In this document: piece after piece, positions 1-8,208 of the stretch
How the letters are laid out: each line of letters begins with the position of its first letter
Position numbering within the stretch: position 1 is the stretch's first letter
Program-made: the position numbers and the translations under genes
Origin: Brevibacterium antiquum CNRZ 918
GTDB lineage: Bacteria > Actinomycetota > Actinomycetes > Actinomycetales > Brevibacteriaceae
Assembly (NCBI RefSeq): GCF_900169145.1
Contig: NZ_FXZD01000002.1
Location: forward strand, 62,001 to 126,000
Direction of reading: 5' to 3'
DNA length: 64,000 nucleotides
The notes under the pieces: generated by a model
Told to the model about the DNA's origin: nothing
Databases searched by the model: none
What the model saw: the letters and a program-made list of their open reading frames with translations, nothing else

Positions 1-831
1 GGTCAGCGCTGACCTGCGCAGGGACCCGATTCCCGCGGCATTGACCAGACCCACCCGCGCCTCGGCGAGACGACGTTCGATCGTTGCCAGTCGTGGGCCG
101 GAGAGCTCGGAGGATCGGGTGAAGGCAATGAGGACATCGCCGAGGTGGTGCGTGAACATGGTCCCGCCCGCGCGCTCATGGTCGGAGATGAGAACCCGCA
201 GCGCCGAGGTGTCCTCACCGCGCGCGGCCACGACCAGCAGTGGACCTTCCGGATCGAGGCCCAGCGCCGAGGCGATCGTGGACAGGCGTTCGACCGTCGG
301 ATTGAGATCGTCGAACAGTCCCGCGATGAGCCCCTGCCGAACCGAGGACTCCTCTTCCCGCATCCGCTGCTGCTCAGCCGTGTAGGCCTGCTGGACCTGG
401 GAGACGTATTCGTCGACGGTGGAGAGCACAATCCCGGTGTGCCGGATGACGAGTTCCGCGTCGTCCTGCGTAGCGACCCTGGTCAGGGCCTCCCACAACA
501 CATTGAAGTCGTGTCTGATCGCCGTCATCAATGCCTCGAGTGGGATCCCGGCGCGAGCGCGGGAGACTCCGACCTCGGTCGACACCGCGACCGGTCCGTC
601 GAAGCCACCGGCTCGCAGACCCTCGACGAGGGACTGGAACGAAATGAGGCCTGTGCGCTGCAGCTCCGAGAGCGGGATCGGAGCGGGATCGTAGCCAGGC
701 ACCCTGACGACCCGGGATAGGAACCGGTCGGTGAGCTGGTCAAGATCGAGGGCGTCAAGAAGTTCTATCCAGCGCTGATGGTCACCCGGCAGCGGCTGAT
801 CCTTGAGCTGTCTCTCGTGCGTTGGCGGCAT
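1..831 (-). CDS. PucR/CdaR-type transcriptional regulator, N-terminal part
   Basis: The reading frame starts at an ATG at 831 and is open to the left edge (277 codons), so the C-terminus is missing. The visible part has a long helical N-terminal region (about residues 20-170) and then a stretch around residues 185-275 with the pattern of the GGDEF-like middle domain of PucR/CdaR regulators (LLVVAARGEDTSALRVLI). The family normally carries its helix-turn-helix at the C-terminus, which would lie outside the window, so the assignment rests on overall pattern and is moderate. It is divergent from the transporter, amidohydrolase and ThDP-enzyme genes, which makes it the natural candidate regulator of that cluster. 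Confidence 0.65.
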   Translation of the reverse strand, partial: MPPTHERQLKDQPLPGDHQRWIELLDALDLDQLTDRFLSRVVRVPGYDPAPIPLSELQRTGLISFQSLVEGLRAGGFDGPVAVSTEVGVSRARAGIPLEALMTAIRHDFNVLWEALTRVATQDDAELVIRHTGIVLSTVDEYVSQVQQAYTAEQQRMREEESSVRQGLIAGLFDDLNPTVERLSTIASALGLDPEGPLLVVAARGEDTSALRVLISDHERAGGTMFTHHLGDVLIAFTRSSELSGPRLATIERRLAEARVGLVNAAGIGSLRRSALT

Positions 832-843
832 CGTCCTAGACTA

Positions 844-869
844 TGTGCAGAAAGCTGTGCAGATGCACA
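844..869. promoter_or_regulatory. Possible operator: repeated TGTGCAG with a 6-2-6 palindrome
   Basis: Between the divergent PucR-like gene and the transporter gene there is TGTGCAG at 844-850 and then the inverted repeat TGTGCA-GA-TGCACA at 856-869. A direct plus inverted repeat in the only divergent intergenic space of this cluster is a plausible binding site for the adjacent regulator. The role is inference. Confidence 0.35.
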
Positions 870-1002
870 ATCGGCGATGGAGATCCCGGGGCAAATGATG
901 CTCGAAATCGTGCGATCTCACTCTGTAGTGTTTTACGTTGCAGGTTGAATGCCCTACCGACAATGCCCTACTGACCCAGTCCTGCACTCGATGGAGAGAA
1001 AC

Positions 1003-2334
1003 ATGAGCCAGAACGACCCCACAGCTGCGGCGGAATACTCCGCCACCCAGGAACTCAGCATCAAGGACGCCAACAAGGTTGCGATCGGAGCCCTCCTGGG
1101 CACCGCGCTCGAATGGTACGACTTCTTCCTCTTCAGTGCCGCAGCGGCACTGGTCTTCAACGTTCAGTACTTCACCAGCGAAAGCGCCACCGCCGCCGCG
1201 ATGGCGTCCTTCGCCACCTTCGGCGTCGGCCTCGCAGCACGCCCGATCGGCGGACTCATCTTCGGTCGAATCGGAGACAAGGTCGGTCGACGCCAGGTCC
1301 TGATGGTCACGATCATCGGCATCGGCGTCGTCACGGGCCTCATCGGCGCACTGCCGACCTATGCGGCGATCGGCTTCGCAGCGCCGACCCTGCTGGTCCT
1401 GCTGCGCATCCTGCAGGGTCTGTTCGTCGGCGGCGAATGGTCGGGTGCGATGACCCTCGTCGTCGAGAACGCTCCACTGCACCTGCGCGCCCGCTACGCC
1501 GCGATCCCGCAGATCGGCTCGCCCATCGGCACGATCCTGTCCTCGGGCGGCTTCTTCATCATGACCTTGGTCCTGTCGCAGGACAGCTTCGCCGCCTGGG
1601 GCTGGCGCATCCCGTTCCTCGCCGCCATCCCACTCCTCCTCGTCGCCGTCTACATCCGCAGCCGTCTCGAAGAATCCCCGGTCTTCCGTCAGCTCGAAGA
1701 ATCCGGCGAGATCGAGAAAAGTCCGATCCGCACCACCTTCCGCGACAGCTGGAAGCAGATCATCGTCGGCATGGCAGCAGCTCTCCTCGGCGTCGGCGGC
1801 TTCTACCTCGTCACCGCCTTCTGCGTCTGGTACGGCGTCAACATCCTCGGCTACGACGATTCACTCCTCCTGCTGGGCAGCATGATCGCGGCCTTCGTAG
1901 AGATCTTCGTCCTCATCTGGGGCGGAGCCCTGGGAACCAAATACGGGGCCAGCAAGGTCATCCTCTGGGGCGGAGTCGCCTCGGCGGTGGTCTCTGTTCC
2001 TGCCTTCCTCATGTTCACGTCCGGGAACCCGGTCCTCGTTGTGCTGGCCATGACCCTGGCGGTCGGCACACTGTCCCTGCCCTATGCCGCCTCGGGCACC
2101 GTGATGACCGGCCTGTTCCCGGCCAGCACTCGCTACACCGGTGTCGGCATGTCGCAGAACGCCGCAGGCATGCTCTCCGGCTTCATTCCGCTGCTGGCAA
2201 CCGGTTTCGTCGCCGCCGCCGGAGACCACTGGTGGCCGGCCGCCGCGATGTTGGCCTTCCTGTCCCTGTTCACGGCCTTCGCCGGAGCGATCGCACCGCG
2301 TCTGAGCGTCGACCTGCCCGGCTTCAAGCACTGA
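1003..2334 (+). CDS. MFS transporter, metabolite:H+ symporter (MHS) type
   Basis: A 443-residue integral membrane protein with about twelve hydrophobic segments. It has the MFS loop 2-3 signature GRIGDKVGRRQ near residue 88 and an acidic ALEWYDFF segment in TM1 typical of the MHS family (ProP, ShiA, citrate and dicarboxylate/betaine carriers). I chose the ATG at 1003 because it follows a GGAGAG ribosome site by a few bases; an in-frame ATG at 949 would add 18 residues with no membrane character. It is the first gene of a same-strand run with a ThDP enzyme and an M20 amidohydrolase and probably imports their substrate, likely a small carboxylate, betaine or ureide. The substrate cannot be read from sequence. 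Confidence 0.85.
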   Translation: MSQNDPTAAAEYSATQELSIKDANKVAIGALLGTALEWYDFFLFSAAAALVFNVQYFTSESATAAAMASFATFGVGLAARPIGGLIFGRIGDKVGRRQVLMVTIIGIGVVTGLIGALPTYAAIGFAAPTLLVLLRILQGLFVGGEWSGAMTLVVENAPLHLRARYAAIPQIGSPIGTILSSGGFFIMTLVLSQDSFAAWGWRIPFLAAIPLLLVAVYIRSRLEESPVFRQLEESGEIEKSPIRTTFRDSWKQIIVGMAAALLGVGGFYLVTAFCVWYGVNILGYDDSLLLLGSMIAAFVEIFVLIWGGALGTKYGASKVILWGGVASAVVSVPAFLMFTSGNPVLVVLAMTLAVGTLSLPYAASGTVMTGLFPASTRYTGVGMSQNAAGMLSGFIPLLATGFVAAAGDHWWPAAAMLAFLSLFTAFAGAIAPRLSVDLPGFKH

Positions 2335-2466
2335 GCGAAGCCCGCCGAATGAGCCGAGCCGGTTCAACCTGACACCGCCGAGGTGGTCCGTCTTGAATTC
2401 GACGGACCGCCCGCGTTCCAGTCTGCCCTCACACACCATCGCTCCATCATCGGAAGGACCCACCCC

Positions 2467-4122
2467 ATGTCCCGCTCGGCCGGTCACCTCATCGTCAGCA
2501 CCCTCGAGAACGCCGGAATCGAGAGGGTCTACGCCGTTCCCGGCGAGAGCTATCTCGACGTCCTCGACGGCCTCTACGACTCTCCCATCGAGACCGTGGT
2601 CTGCCGTCAGGAGGGCGGGGCCGGCTTCATGGCTCTGTCCGAATCGCGGCTGACCGGTCGTCCCGGAATCGCCATGGTCACCCGTGGGCCGGGAGCGGCG
2701 AATGCGATGATCTCGGTCCACACCGCGTACCAGGACGCCACTGCTCTCGTCCTCTTCGTCGGGCTCGTGCCCATCGCCGATCGCGCCCGAGAATCGTTCC
2801 AGGAATTCAGCCTCCCCGAATGGTTCTCCTCGACCGCGAAGAAGGTCATCGTCGTCGACGACGAGCACCGCGCCGGAGACCTGACCGCCGAGGCTCTGCG
2901 GATCGCAGCATCTGGTCGTCCCGGTCCCGTCGTCGTCGGCCTGCCCGAGGACGTCCTCGTCCGTTTGACCGACTCACCAGCACCGACACCCGCTCCGATC
3001 GCCGAGCCACAGCCCTCGGCCGTGGACCTCGAGTCGCTGACGGCACGGATCTCAGCGGCAAAGAAGCCGGCGTTCGTTCTCGGCGGGGATGGGTGGCACG
3101 AAGGGCACGGGGCAGCACTGGCCCAACTGGCCGCCTCGGCGGGGATTCCGGTCTTCTGCGACTGGCGCGCCTACGATGCGCTGCCACATTCGAGCCCCGC
3201 GTGGGCCGGATGGTTGGGCTACGGCCGGGCCGATGCGATCGCCGCCGGATTCGCTGAGGCGGACCTCCTGGTCTACGTCGGTGCCACCCGATCCGATGTG
3301 GCCAGTGACGGATATACGCGCGGCTTCGACGCGCAGACCATCGTCGTCGGCCTCGACCCTGAGGCCACCCAGCACGCCGGTCGCATCGACGCGCAGATAC
3401 TGGCCTCACCGCGCAGTTTCGTCACTGCGCTGAACATGTTCACTGGCTCGCACCTCCGCGGTGACCGCGACGACACCTGGATGATCTCTCGCGCGAAGGT
3501 GCAGTCCCAGGTAGCCACGCACAGACCCGACGCCGAGGTGGCCGGAGCGATCCCCCGCACCGGCGTCGATCTCGGCGTGGCATTCGGGATCCTCGACGAC
3601 CGCCTCGGCGGGGAAGCAATCCTCACATACGGGGCCGGCAATGCGACGATCTGGAGTCACCGATTCATCCGGCACCTTCAGCCTGCGAGCCTCGTTGGAG
3701 CCCGCAACGGCGCGATGGGGCTCGCCGTTCCCGGTGCGGTCGCGGCGTCACTGGCATTCCCCGAGCGGCGCACGGTCGCGGTCTGCGGCGACGGCGACTT
3801 CCTCATGAACGGACAGGAGTTGGCCACGGCCTTCGCTCACGGCGCGAAACCGCTGGTCATCGTCGTCGACAACGGCGTGTACGGCACGATCGTTTCGCAC
3901 CAGGTCAACCACTATCCGGGCCGGCCCTCCGGTACCCGCATGGTCAACCCCGACTTCGCGGTATGGATGTCCTCCTTCGCCGGACACGGTGAACGCGTCG
4001 AAAAGACCGAGGACTTCGAGGCAGCACTCGACCGAGCCTTGGCAGCCGACGGTCCGGCGCTCATCCACGTCCTCATCGACTCCGAGCTCATGCCCCCGGC
4101 CGCCGACGAAATCGCGGTCTGA
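2467..4122 (+). CDS. Thiamine-diphosphate-dependent enzyme, acetolactate synthase-like
   Basis: 551 residues with the three-domain layout of ThDP decarboxylase/synthase enzymes. The N-terminal PYR domain has the catalytic glutamate context CRQEGGAGFMA (about residue 52) and GPGAANA. The C-terminal PP domain has the cofactor motif GDGDF followed by VDNGVYG about 30 residues later. Start chosen at ATG 2467 after GGAAGGA; the frame is open from 2383. Acetolactate synthase large subunits, sulfopyruvate and phenylpyruvate/benzoylformate-type decarboxylases share this fold, so the reaction is unassigned. No small regulatory subunit is adjacent, which argues for a catabolic 2-oxoacid decarboxylase or carboligase rather than branched-chain biosynthesis. 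It lies between a transporter and an amidohydrolase. Confidence 0.8.
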   Translation: MSRSAGHLIVSTLENAGIERVYAVPGESYLDVLDGLYDSPIETVVCRQEGGAGFMALSESRLTGRPGIAMVTRGPGAANAMISVHTAYQDATALVLFVGLVPIADRARESFQEFSLPEWFSSTAKKVIVVDDEHRAGDLTAEALRIAASGRPGPVVVGLPEDVLVRLTDSPAPTPAPIAEPQPSAVDLESLTARISAAKKPAFVLGGDGWHEGHGAALAQLAASAGIPVFCDWRAYDALPHSSPAWAGWLGYGRADAIAAGFAEADLLVYVGATRSDVASDGYTRGFDAQTIVVGLDPEATQHAGRIDAQILASPRSFVTALNMFTGSHLRGDRDDTWMISRAKVQSQVATHRPDAEVAGAIPRTGVDLGVAFGILDDRLGGEAILTYGAGNATIWSHRFIRHLQPASLVGARNGAMGLAVPGAVAASLAFPERRTVAVCGDGDFLMNGQELATAFAHGAKPLVIVVDNGVYGTIVSHQVNHYPGRPSGTRMVNPDFAVWMSSFAGHGERVEKTEDFEAALDRALAADGPALIHVLIDSELMPPAADEIAV

Positions 4123-4188
4123 GACACGAACCAGGCCTGACCCTGCCGCACCCTGACCAGCCCTCAGCATCTCCGAAAAGGACGCACC

Positions 4189-5481
4189 ATGACACAGACC
4201 CCTGCTTCGCAGACTCCAGCATCCTCGCCAGCGACAACGCAGTCCGACCGCGACGACGAGTTCCTCGCCGACTGGTCCGTGCATTCGCGCTTCGGAGCCG
4301 TCGAAGGCACGAACGGCGTCGACAGGCAGGCGGCGAGCACCGCCGACGGCCAGCAGCGCGCATGGTTTGCCGAACTGCTGGAGAGCCATGGGTTCAGCGT
4401 CCACCGGGATGCTATCGGCAACCAGTACGGGCTGCTCGAACTCGTTCCCGGCGCCCCCTATGTGCTGACCGGATCCCACATGGATTCGCAGCCCACGGCC
4501 GGACGCTTCGACGGCGCCTACGGAGTCATGTCCTCGGCCCACGCCTGCTTCGCGGTGGCCGATGAACTGCGCGCCGACCCGTCGAAAGCGAAATACAACC
4601 TCGCCGTCATCAACTGGTTCAACGAAGAGGGTTCCCGGTTCAAGCCCTCGATGATGGGCAGCAACGTCTTCACCGGCAAGGCCGAGCTCGAGGCGGCACT
4701 GGCCACGACCGACCCCCAGGGCGTCACCGTCGCCGAGGCGCTCGACGCCATCGGCGAGCGCGGTGACTTCACGGCGCCCGAGATCGCCGCCTATGCGGAG
4801 ATCCACGTCCAACAGGGACGCAGCATGGAGGAAGACAGGGTGACGATCGGCCTCGTCAACGCCACGTGGGCGGCCCACAAGTTCGAGTTCCGGGTCACCG
4901 GGGAACAGGCTCACAGCGGTTCGACGCTGATGAGCGACAGGCGCGACGCCCTCCTCGGTGCGGCTCGTCTGGTCGTCGCCGCCCGTGAGCTCGTCGACGA
5001 ATTCGAGTCCGGGGCGCTGCACACCGCGTGCGGCGAACTCAACGTCTACCCGAATTCCCCCGTCGTCGTCGCCAGCGAGGTTGGCCTGCTCCTCGACCTG
5101 CGCTCACCCAGCGCCGAGGTGATCGCCGCAGCCCACCAGTCCCTCATGTCCACGGTCGCCCAGGTCTCCGAGGCGGTCGGGGTCGAGATCGAGATCGTCG
5201 CCGAGCACAGCTGGGATCAGAACCCGTACTCCGAGGAAGGAGTCGAGCTGGCACGGTCAGCAGCAGATGACCTCGGCCTGACCTCGGCGCGGGTGATGAC
5301 CGTGGCCGGCCACGACTCGACGAACATGAAAGACACCGTGCCCACGGTGATGCTCTTCATTCCCAGCGTCGGCGGGGTCTCCCACAGTCTGCAGGAATTC
5401 ACGAAGGATGAGGACCTCGTCTCCGGCCTGCACCACCTCACCGAGGTTGTGCGACGCTTGACTGCCGGGGCACTGGGCTGA
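4189..5481 (+). CDS. M20-family amidohydrolase (N-carbamoyl amino acid / allantoate amidohydrolase type)
   Basis: 430 residues. Metal-binding peptidase-M20 motifs are visible: TGSHMDSQPTAGRFDGAYG (metal ligands His and Asp, about residues 96-109), NWFNEEGSRF, and a C-terminal AGHDSTNM. These are characteristic of hydantoinase/carbamoylase enzymes such as HyuC, allantoate amidohydrolase and beta-ureidopropionase, which release CO2 and ammonia from N-carbamoyl groups. ATG 4189 follows AAAAGGACG. It is third in a transporter-ThDP enzyme-amidohydrolase run opposite a PucR-like gene; PucR regulators often control purine or ureide catabolism, which fits, but the exact substrate is inferred only. 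Confidence 0.82.
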   Translation: MTQTPASQTPASSPATTQSDRDDEFLADWSVHSRFGAVEGTNGVDRQAASTADGQQRAWFAELLESHGFSVHRDAIGNQYGLLELVPGAPYVLTGSHMDSQPTAGRFDGAYGVMSSAHACFAVADELRADPSKAKYNLAVINWFNEEGSRFKPSMMGSNVFTGKAELEAALATTDPQGVTVAEALDAIGERGDFTAPEIAAYAEIHVQQGRSMEEDRVTIGLVNATWAAHKFEFRVTGEQAHSGSTLMSDRRDALLGAARLVVAARELVDEFESGALHTACGELNVYPNSPVVVASEVGLLLDLRSPSAEVIAAAHQSLMSTVAQVSEAVGVEIEIVAEHSWDQNPYSEEGVELARSAADDLGLTSARVMTVAGHDSTNMKDTVPTVMLFIPSVGGVSHSLQEFTKDEDLVSGLHHLTEVVRRLTAGALG

Positions 5482-5500
5482 AGCCGGTTCGGCGCTTCAG
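5478..5500. terminator. Small hairpin between convergent genes
   Basis: CTGAAGC, a 9-base loop and GCTTCAG form a 7-bp stem across the stop codons of the convergent amidohydrolase and lysozyme-like genes, which are only 15 bases apart. There is no U-tract. It may serve both directions. Confidence 0.3.
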
Positions 5501-6039
5501 TCGATGGCTGTGACGTCCTGGTTGTCGTCGACGAGCTGGGCTGCCAGCGGTTCCCATTTCGCGTATGCATCGGGGAAAGCCGAGGACTGCACGTCCTGCG
5601 CGGCGTCACCCGGGTCAATGTTCTCCCAGTTGTCGATCTGAGTGAGGCCCGGGTTGGGGATGTCGGGATTGACTCCATAGAACGACTTCGAGGCAAAGAC
5701 AGGATCGGCCACCTGTGTGGCCGATCCCCAGCTCATCGAGGGACGCTGCTGGAACGCTCCGCCGGAGTCCCGATCCCCGCCGTCGAGATTCTGCAGGCTC
5801 GATTCCTGCAGTGCGGTCATCACGGCGATCTTCTGTGCCTTCTTCGACAGTTCAGCGCCCTTACCGACGCCGATGATGGTGCGGGCATTGTCGATCTGCT
5901 CAGAGCTGAGCTCGCTCGACTGATCGACCGACCCTGAGATCGGATCGGCTGAGGCCGAGGTCGCCGCCCCCAGGGAGAGACCTCCCGCGATGACGGCAGC
6001 GGACAGTGCAGTCACCGCAAATTTGCGCACACTTTTCAT
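5497..6039 (-). CDS. Secreted lysozyme-like (transglycosylase-related) protein
   Basis: 180 residues with a clear Sec signal peptide: basic start MKSVRK, hydrophobic core and an Ala-rich cleavage region around residue 31. The mature part carries MTALQESSLQNLDGGDRDSG followed by FQQRPSMSWGSATQV. In actinobacteria this pattern occurs in peptidoglycan-associated lysozyme-like modules, often fused to NlpC or M23 hydrolases; here it stands alone. The Glu in TALQES would be the candidate catalytic acid. It is probably exported and acts on, or binds, the cell wall. The enzymatic activity is inferred from family resemblance. Confidence 0.65.
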   Translation of the reverse strand: MKSVRKFAVTALSAAVIAGGLSLGAATSASADPISGSVDQSSELSSEQIDNARTIIGVGKGAELSKKAQKIAVMTALQESSLQNLDGGDRDSGGAFQQRPSMSWGSATQVADPVFASKSFYGVNPDIPNPGLTQIDNWENIDPGDAAQDVQSSAFPDAYAKWEPLAAQLVDDNQDVTAID

Positions 6040-6392
6040 CAGTTCTCACTTTCTCGTTGGATCGGGCGAACGGCCCGGACGGCGTCCTGGTTGGACTCGG
6101 CACACGTCTGTCTCATGCTTTCGGCACAGTGGTGTTCCGGGAATCGCCTCACACCACACTGTCGGACGCAGGAAGACGGTTCAATGCAGAGAGGCTCATA
6201 GGTGGCTTAGTTTCGCCGCAACGAATCGGATAGGACTCGTGAGCATCAGCTCAGAATTCGATGGGTGCTCTGCGGCACCAAGCGCCGCACGCACGCGGCC
6301 GTGACCAGGGTCTCGGTCCACCCATCGGGTCACTGCCAGGTGCGGGTCAGACTCCCTCCAGGCAGCCGATGCCGCGGGTGCCCTCCGGTCTC
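6040..6392. other. Intergenic stretch between the lysozyme-like gene and selB
   Basis: About 350 bases with no credible gene. It must hold the promoter of the minus-strand lysozyme-like gene near 6040-6150 and the 3' end of the selA-selB transcript. I see no strong terminator apart from the hairpin at 6395-6416, and no repeat. Confidence 0.5.
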
Positions 6393-8207
6393 CTACCTCA
6401 CAACCTCGCGTGAGGTGTTGTCGATGCGGCGGGTCCAACCGCGACCATCAAGGTATTCGAGCAGGGGAATGACCACACGACGGGTCGTGCCCAGAGCCTG
6501 TCTGGCCGCGCTCGTCGTGAACGGCTGATCCAGTCCCGCAAGCAGCCGCATCGCCTGTGCGGGTGTCCGAGGGGAGACGACCACACCATCGCCGAGGCGC
6601 AGGAGTCGTCCCGCGGACTCGGCGACAGCAAGCTCCCGCACTCCCAAGCGAAGTTCTCGCAGGTCATCGGCCTCGGGCGCGGCGAAGGGATTAGCCGCCA
6701 AGCGTCGTTCCACCTCGGCGACGCCCGCCTCAGCAGGACCCAGATCCGCGGAATGCCCGGGCGGTCGGACCATGCCCTTGACCGTTTCGAGGCCGGCTCG
6801 GGAAGCGATCGCGGCGACGAGTTCGCGATTGGTCTCGCCCGGCAACGGAGGATCGACGCGGCGCAGCTCTTCGGCCAACGCCTTCTCCGGAACACCGGCT
6901 GCCAGGGGTTCTGCCGCCAGCTTCACCTTCACAATGGTCCTCGCGGCTTCGACCCAGTGTTCGAGAGTCGGCCGGTGGATAAGCCATCCACCCGACGCAT
7001 CTGCCACATCGTCGGGCAATACCTCGGGCACGCTCAAGCCGAACCGGAGCAGCCGTGCACGTTCGACGGCTCCCCGGCGGGCCACCTCGGCGAGGATGTC
7101 TCCGGTCTCCGGACGATCAGCCAGCTCACTGGCTCGCCTGGCGCCTGCACCACGGCGGCCCAGTTCGGGCGGGTCGACGTCGATGACGACGACTCCGGCG
7201 AAGACGTTTCGGCTGCCGGGACTGCGCAGGACGATCCGGTCCGTGACCTGCAGCGGCAGGCCGCGGTCGAGGGTGAGTCGGGCGTGGTCGCCGTCGAAGG
7301 GCCGCATGTGGACTGGGACCGCGGCCGTGCCGATGTGGAGCATGAGCCCGTGGGCACCCTCGTCGAGTGGCTGACCCATGGTCCGGCGCACGTCGATGAC
7401 CTCCACGACCGGCCACGCATCGTCGGTGATGAGAGCGTCACCACGGTGGATGACATCGGCACCGACGTCGCGCAGGTTCACGGCCACGCGGGCACTGGGG
7501 ACGACCACCCCGGCGGCGGAATTTCGGCTCTGCAGGCCGCGGACCCCTGTTGCTTCGGTCGAGGTCTCCCCGACGAGACGCAGACGATCGCCGGTGCGCA
7601 GGGTTCCGGCCGTGAGTGTGCCGGTGACGACGGTTCCGGCGCCCTTGATCGTGAAGGCGCGGTCGACCCACAGCCGCAGGCGGGCGCCCGGATCGGGGGC
7701 GGGAGTGTCGGCTGTGACGGCGTCCAAGGTCGCGACGAGTTCTTCGAGACCCTCCCCCGAAGTCGCCGACACCGTGACGACGGGTGCGTTGGCGAGCGGA
7801 GTGCCCTGCAGCTGGACTCTGGCCTCGGCTTCGGTGGCGGCGAGCGCCTCCGGTGCGATGTCCGCACGGGTGATGACGACGAGGCCGCGGGTGATCCCGA
7901 GCGCGGTGATCGCGTCCCGGTGGTCACTCGACTGCGCCTGCCACCCTTTGTCTGCGGCGACGACGAGGCACACGATCGGGGCCGGGCCGACTCCTGCGAG
8001 CATGTTCGCGAGGAATTTCTCGTGGCCGGGCACGTCGACGAAGGCGAGTTCCCGACCGGAGGGCAGCGTGGTCCAGGCGAAGCCGAGGTCGATCGTCAGG
8101 CCCCGCTTCTTCTCTTCGGCCCAACGGTCCGGTTCCATCCCGGTCAGGGCGCTGACCAGGGTGGATTTGCCGTGATCAACATGTCCTGCGGTTGCGACGA
8201 CGTACAT
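6393..8207 (-). CDS. selB: Selenocysteine-specific elongation factor SelB
   Basis: 604 residues. The N-terminal GTPase has GHVDHGKST (residues 8-16), a DLGFAW switch region and VDVPGHEKF; EF-Tu-like beta-barrel domains follow, and then winged-helix domains that read SECIS hairpins (C-terminal segment from about residue 400). SelB brings selenocysteyl-tRNA to the ribosome at UGA codons. The start is the ATG at 8207 (MYVVATAGHVDHG), one base after the selA stop. The frame is open upstream to 9011, but that part is antisense-like sequence inside selA and not part of the protein. Co-transcription with selA and tRNA-Sec is evident from spacing. Confidence 0.96.
   Translation of the reverse strand: MYVVATAGHVDHGKSTLVSALTGMEPDRWAEEKKRGLTIDLGFAWTTLPSGRELAFVDVPGHEKFLANMLAGVGPAPIVCLVVAADKGWQAQSSDHRDAITALGITRGLVVITRADIAPEALAATEAEARVQLQGTPLANAPVVTVSATSGEGLEELVATLDAVTADTPAPDPGARLRLWVDRAFTIKGAGTVVTGTLTAGTLRTGDRLRLVGETSTEATGVRGLQSRNSAAGVVVPSARVAVNLRDVGADVIHRGDALITDDAWPVVEVIDVRRTMGQPLDEGAHGLMLHIGTAAVPVHMRPFDGDHARLTLDRGLPLQVTDRIVLRSPGSRNVFAGVVVIDVDPPELGRRGAGARRASELADRPETGDILAEVARRGAVERARLLRFGLSVPEVLPDDVADASGGWLIHRPTLEHWVEAARTIVKVKLAAEPLAAGVPEKALAEELRRVDPPLPGETNRELVAAIASRAGLETVKGMVRPPGHSADLGPAEAGVAEVERRLAANPFAAPEADDLRELRLGVRELAVAESAGRLLRLGDGVVVSPRTPAQAMRLLAGLDQPFTTSAARQALGTTRRVVIPLLEYLDGRGWTRRIDNTSREVVR
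6395..6416 (-). terminator. Hairpin at the selB 3' end
   Basis: ACCTCAC, an 8-base loop and GTGAGGT form a 7-bp stem just at the selB stop codon. There is no following U-run, so terminator function is uncertain. Confidence 0.25.
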
Positions 8208-8208
8208 C

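Noticed and set aside
949..1002. Upstream in-frame start of the MHS transporter
   Set aside because: The ATG at 1003 has a good ribosome site, and the additional residues are not conserved-looking.
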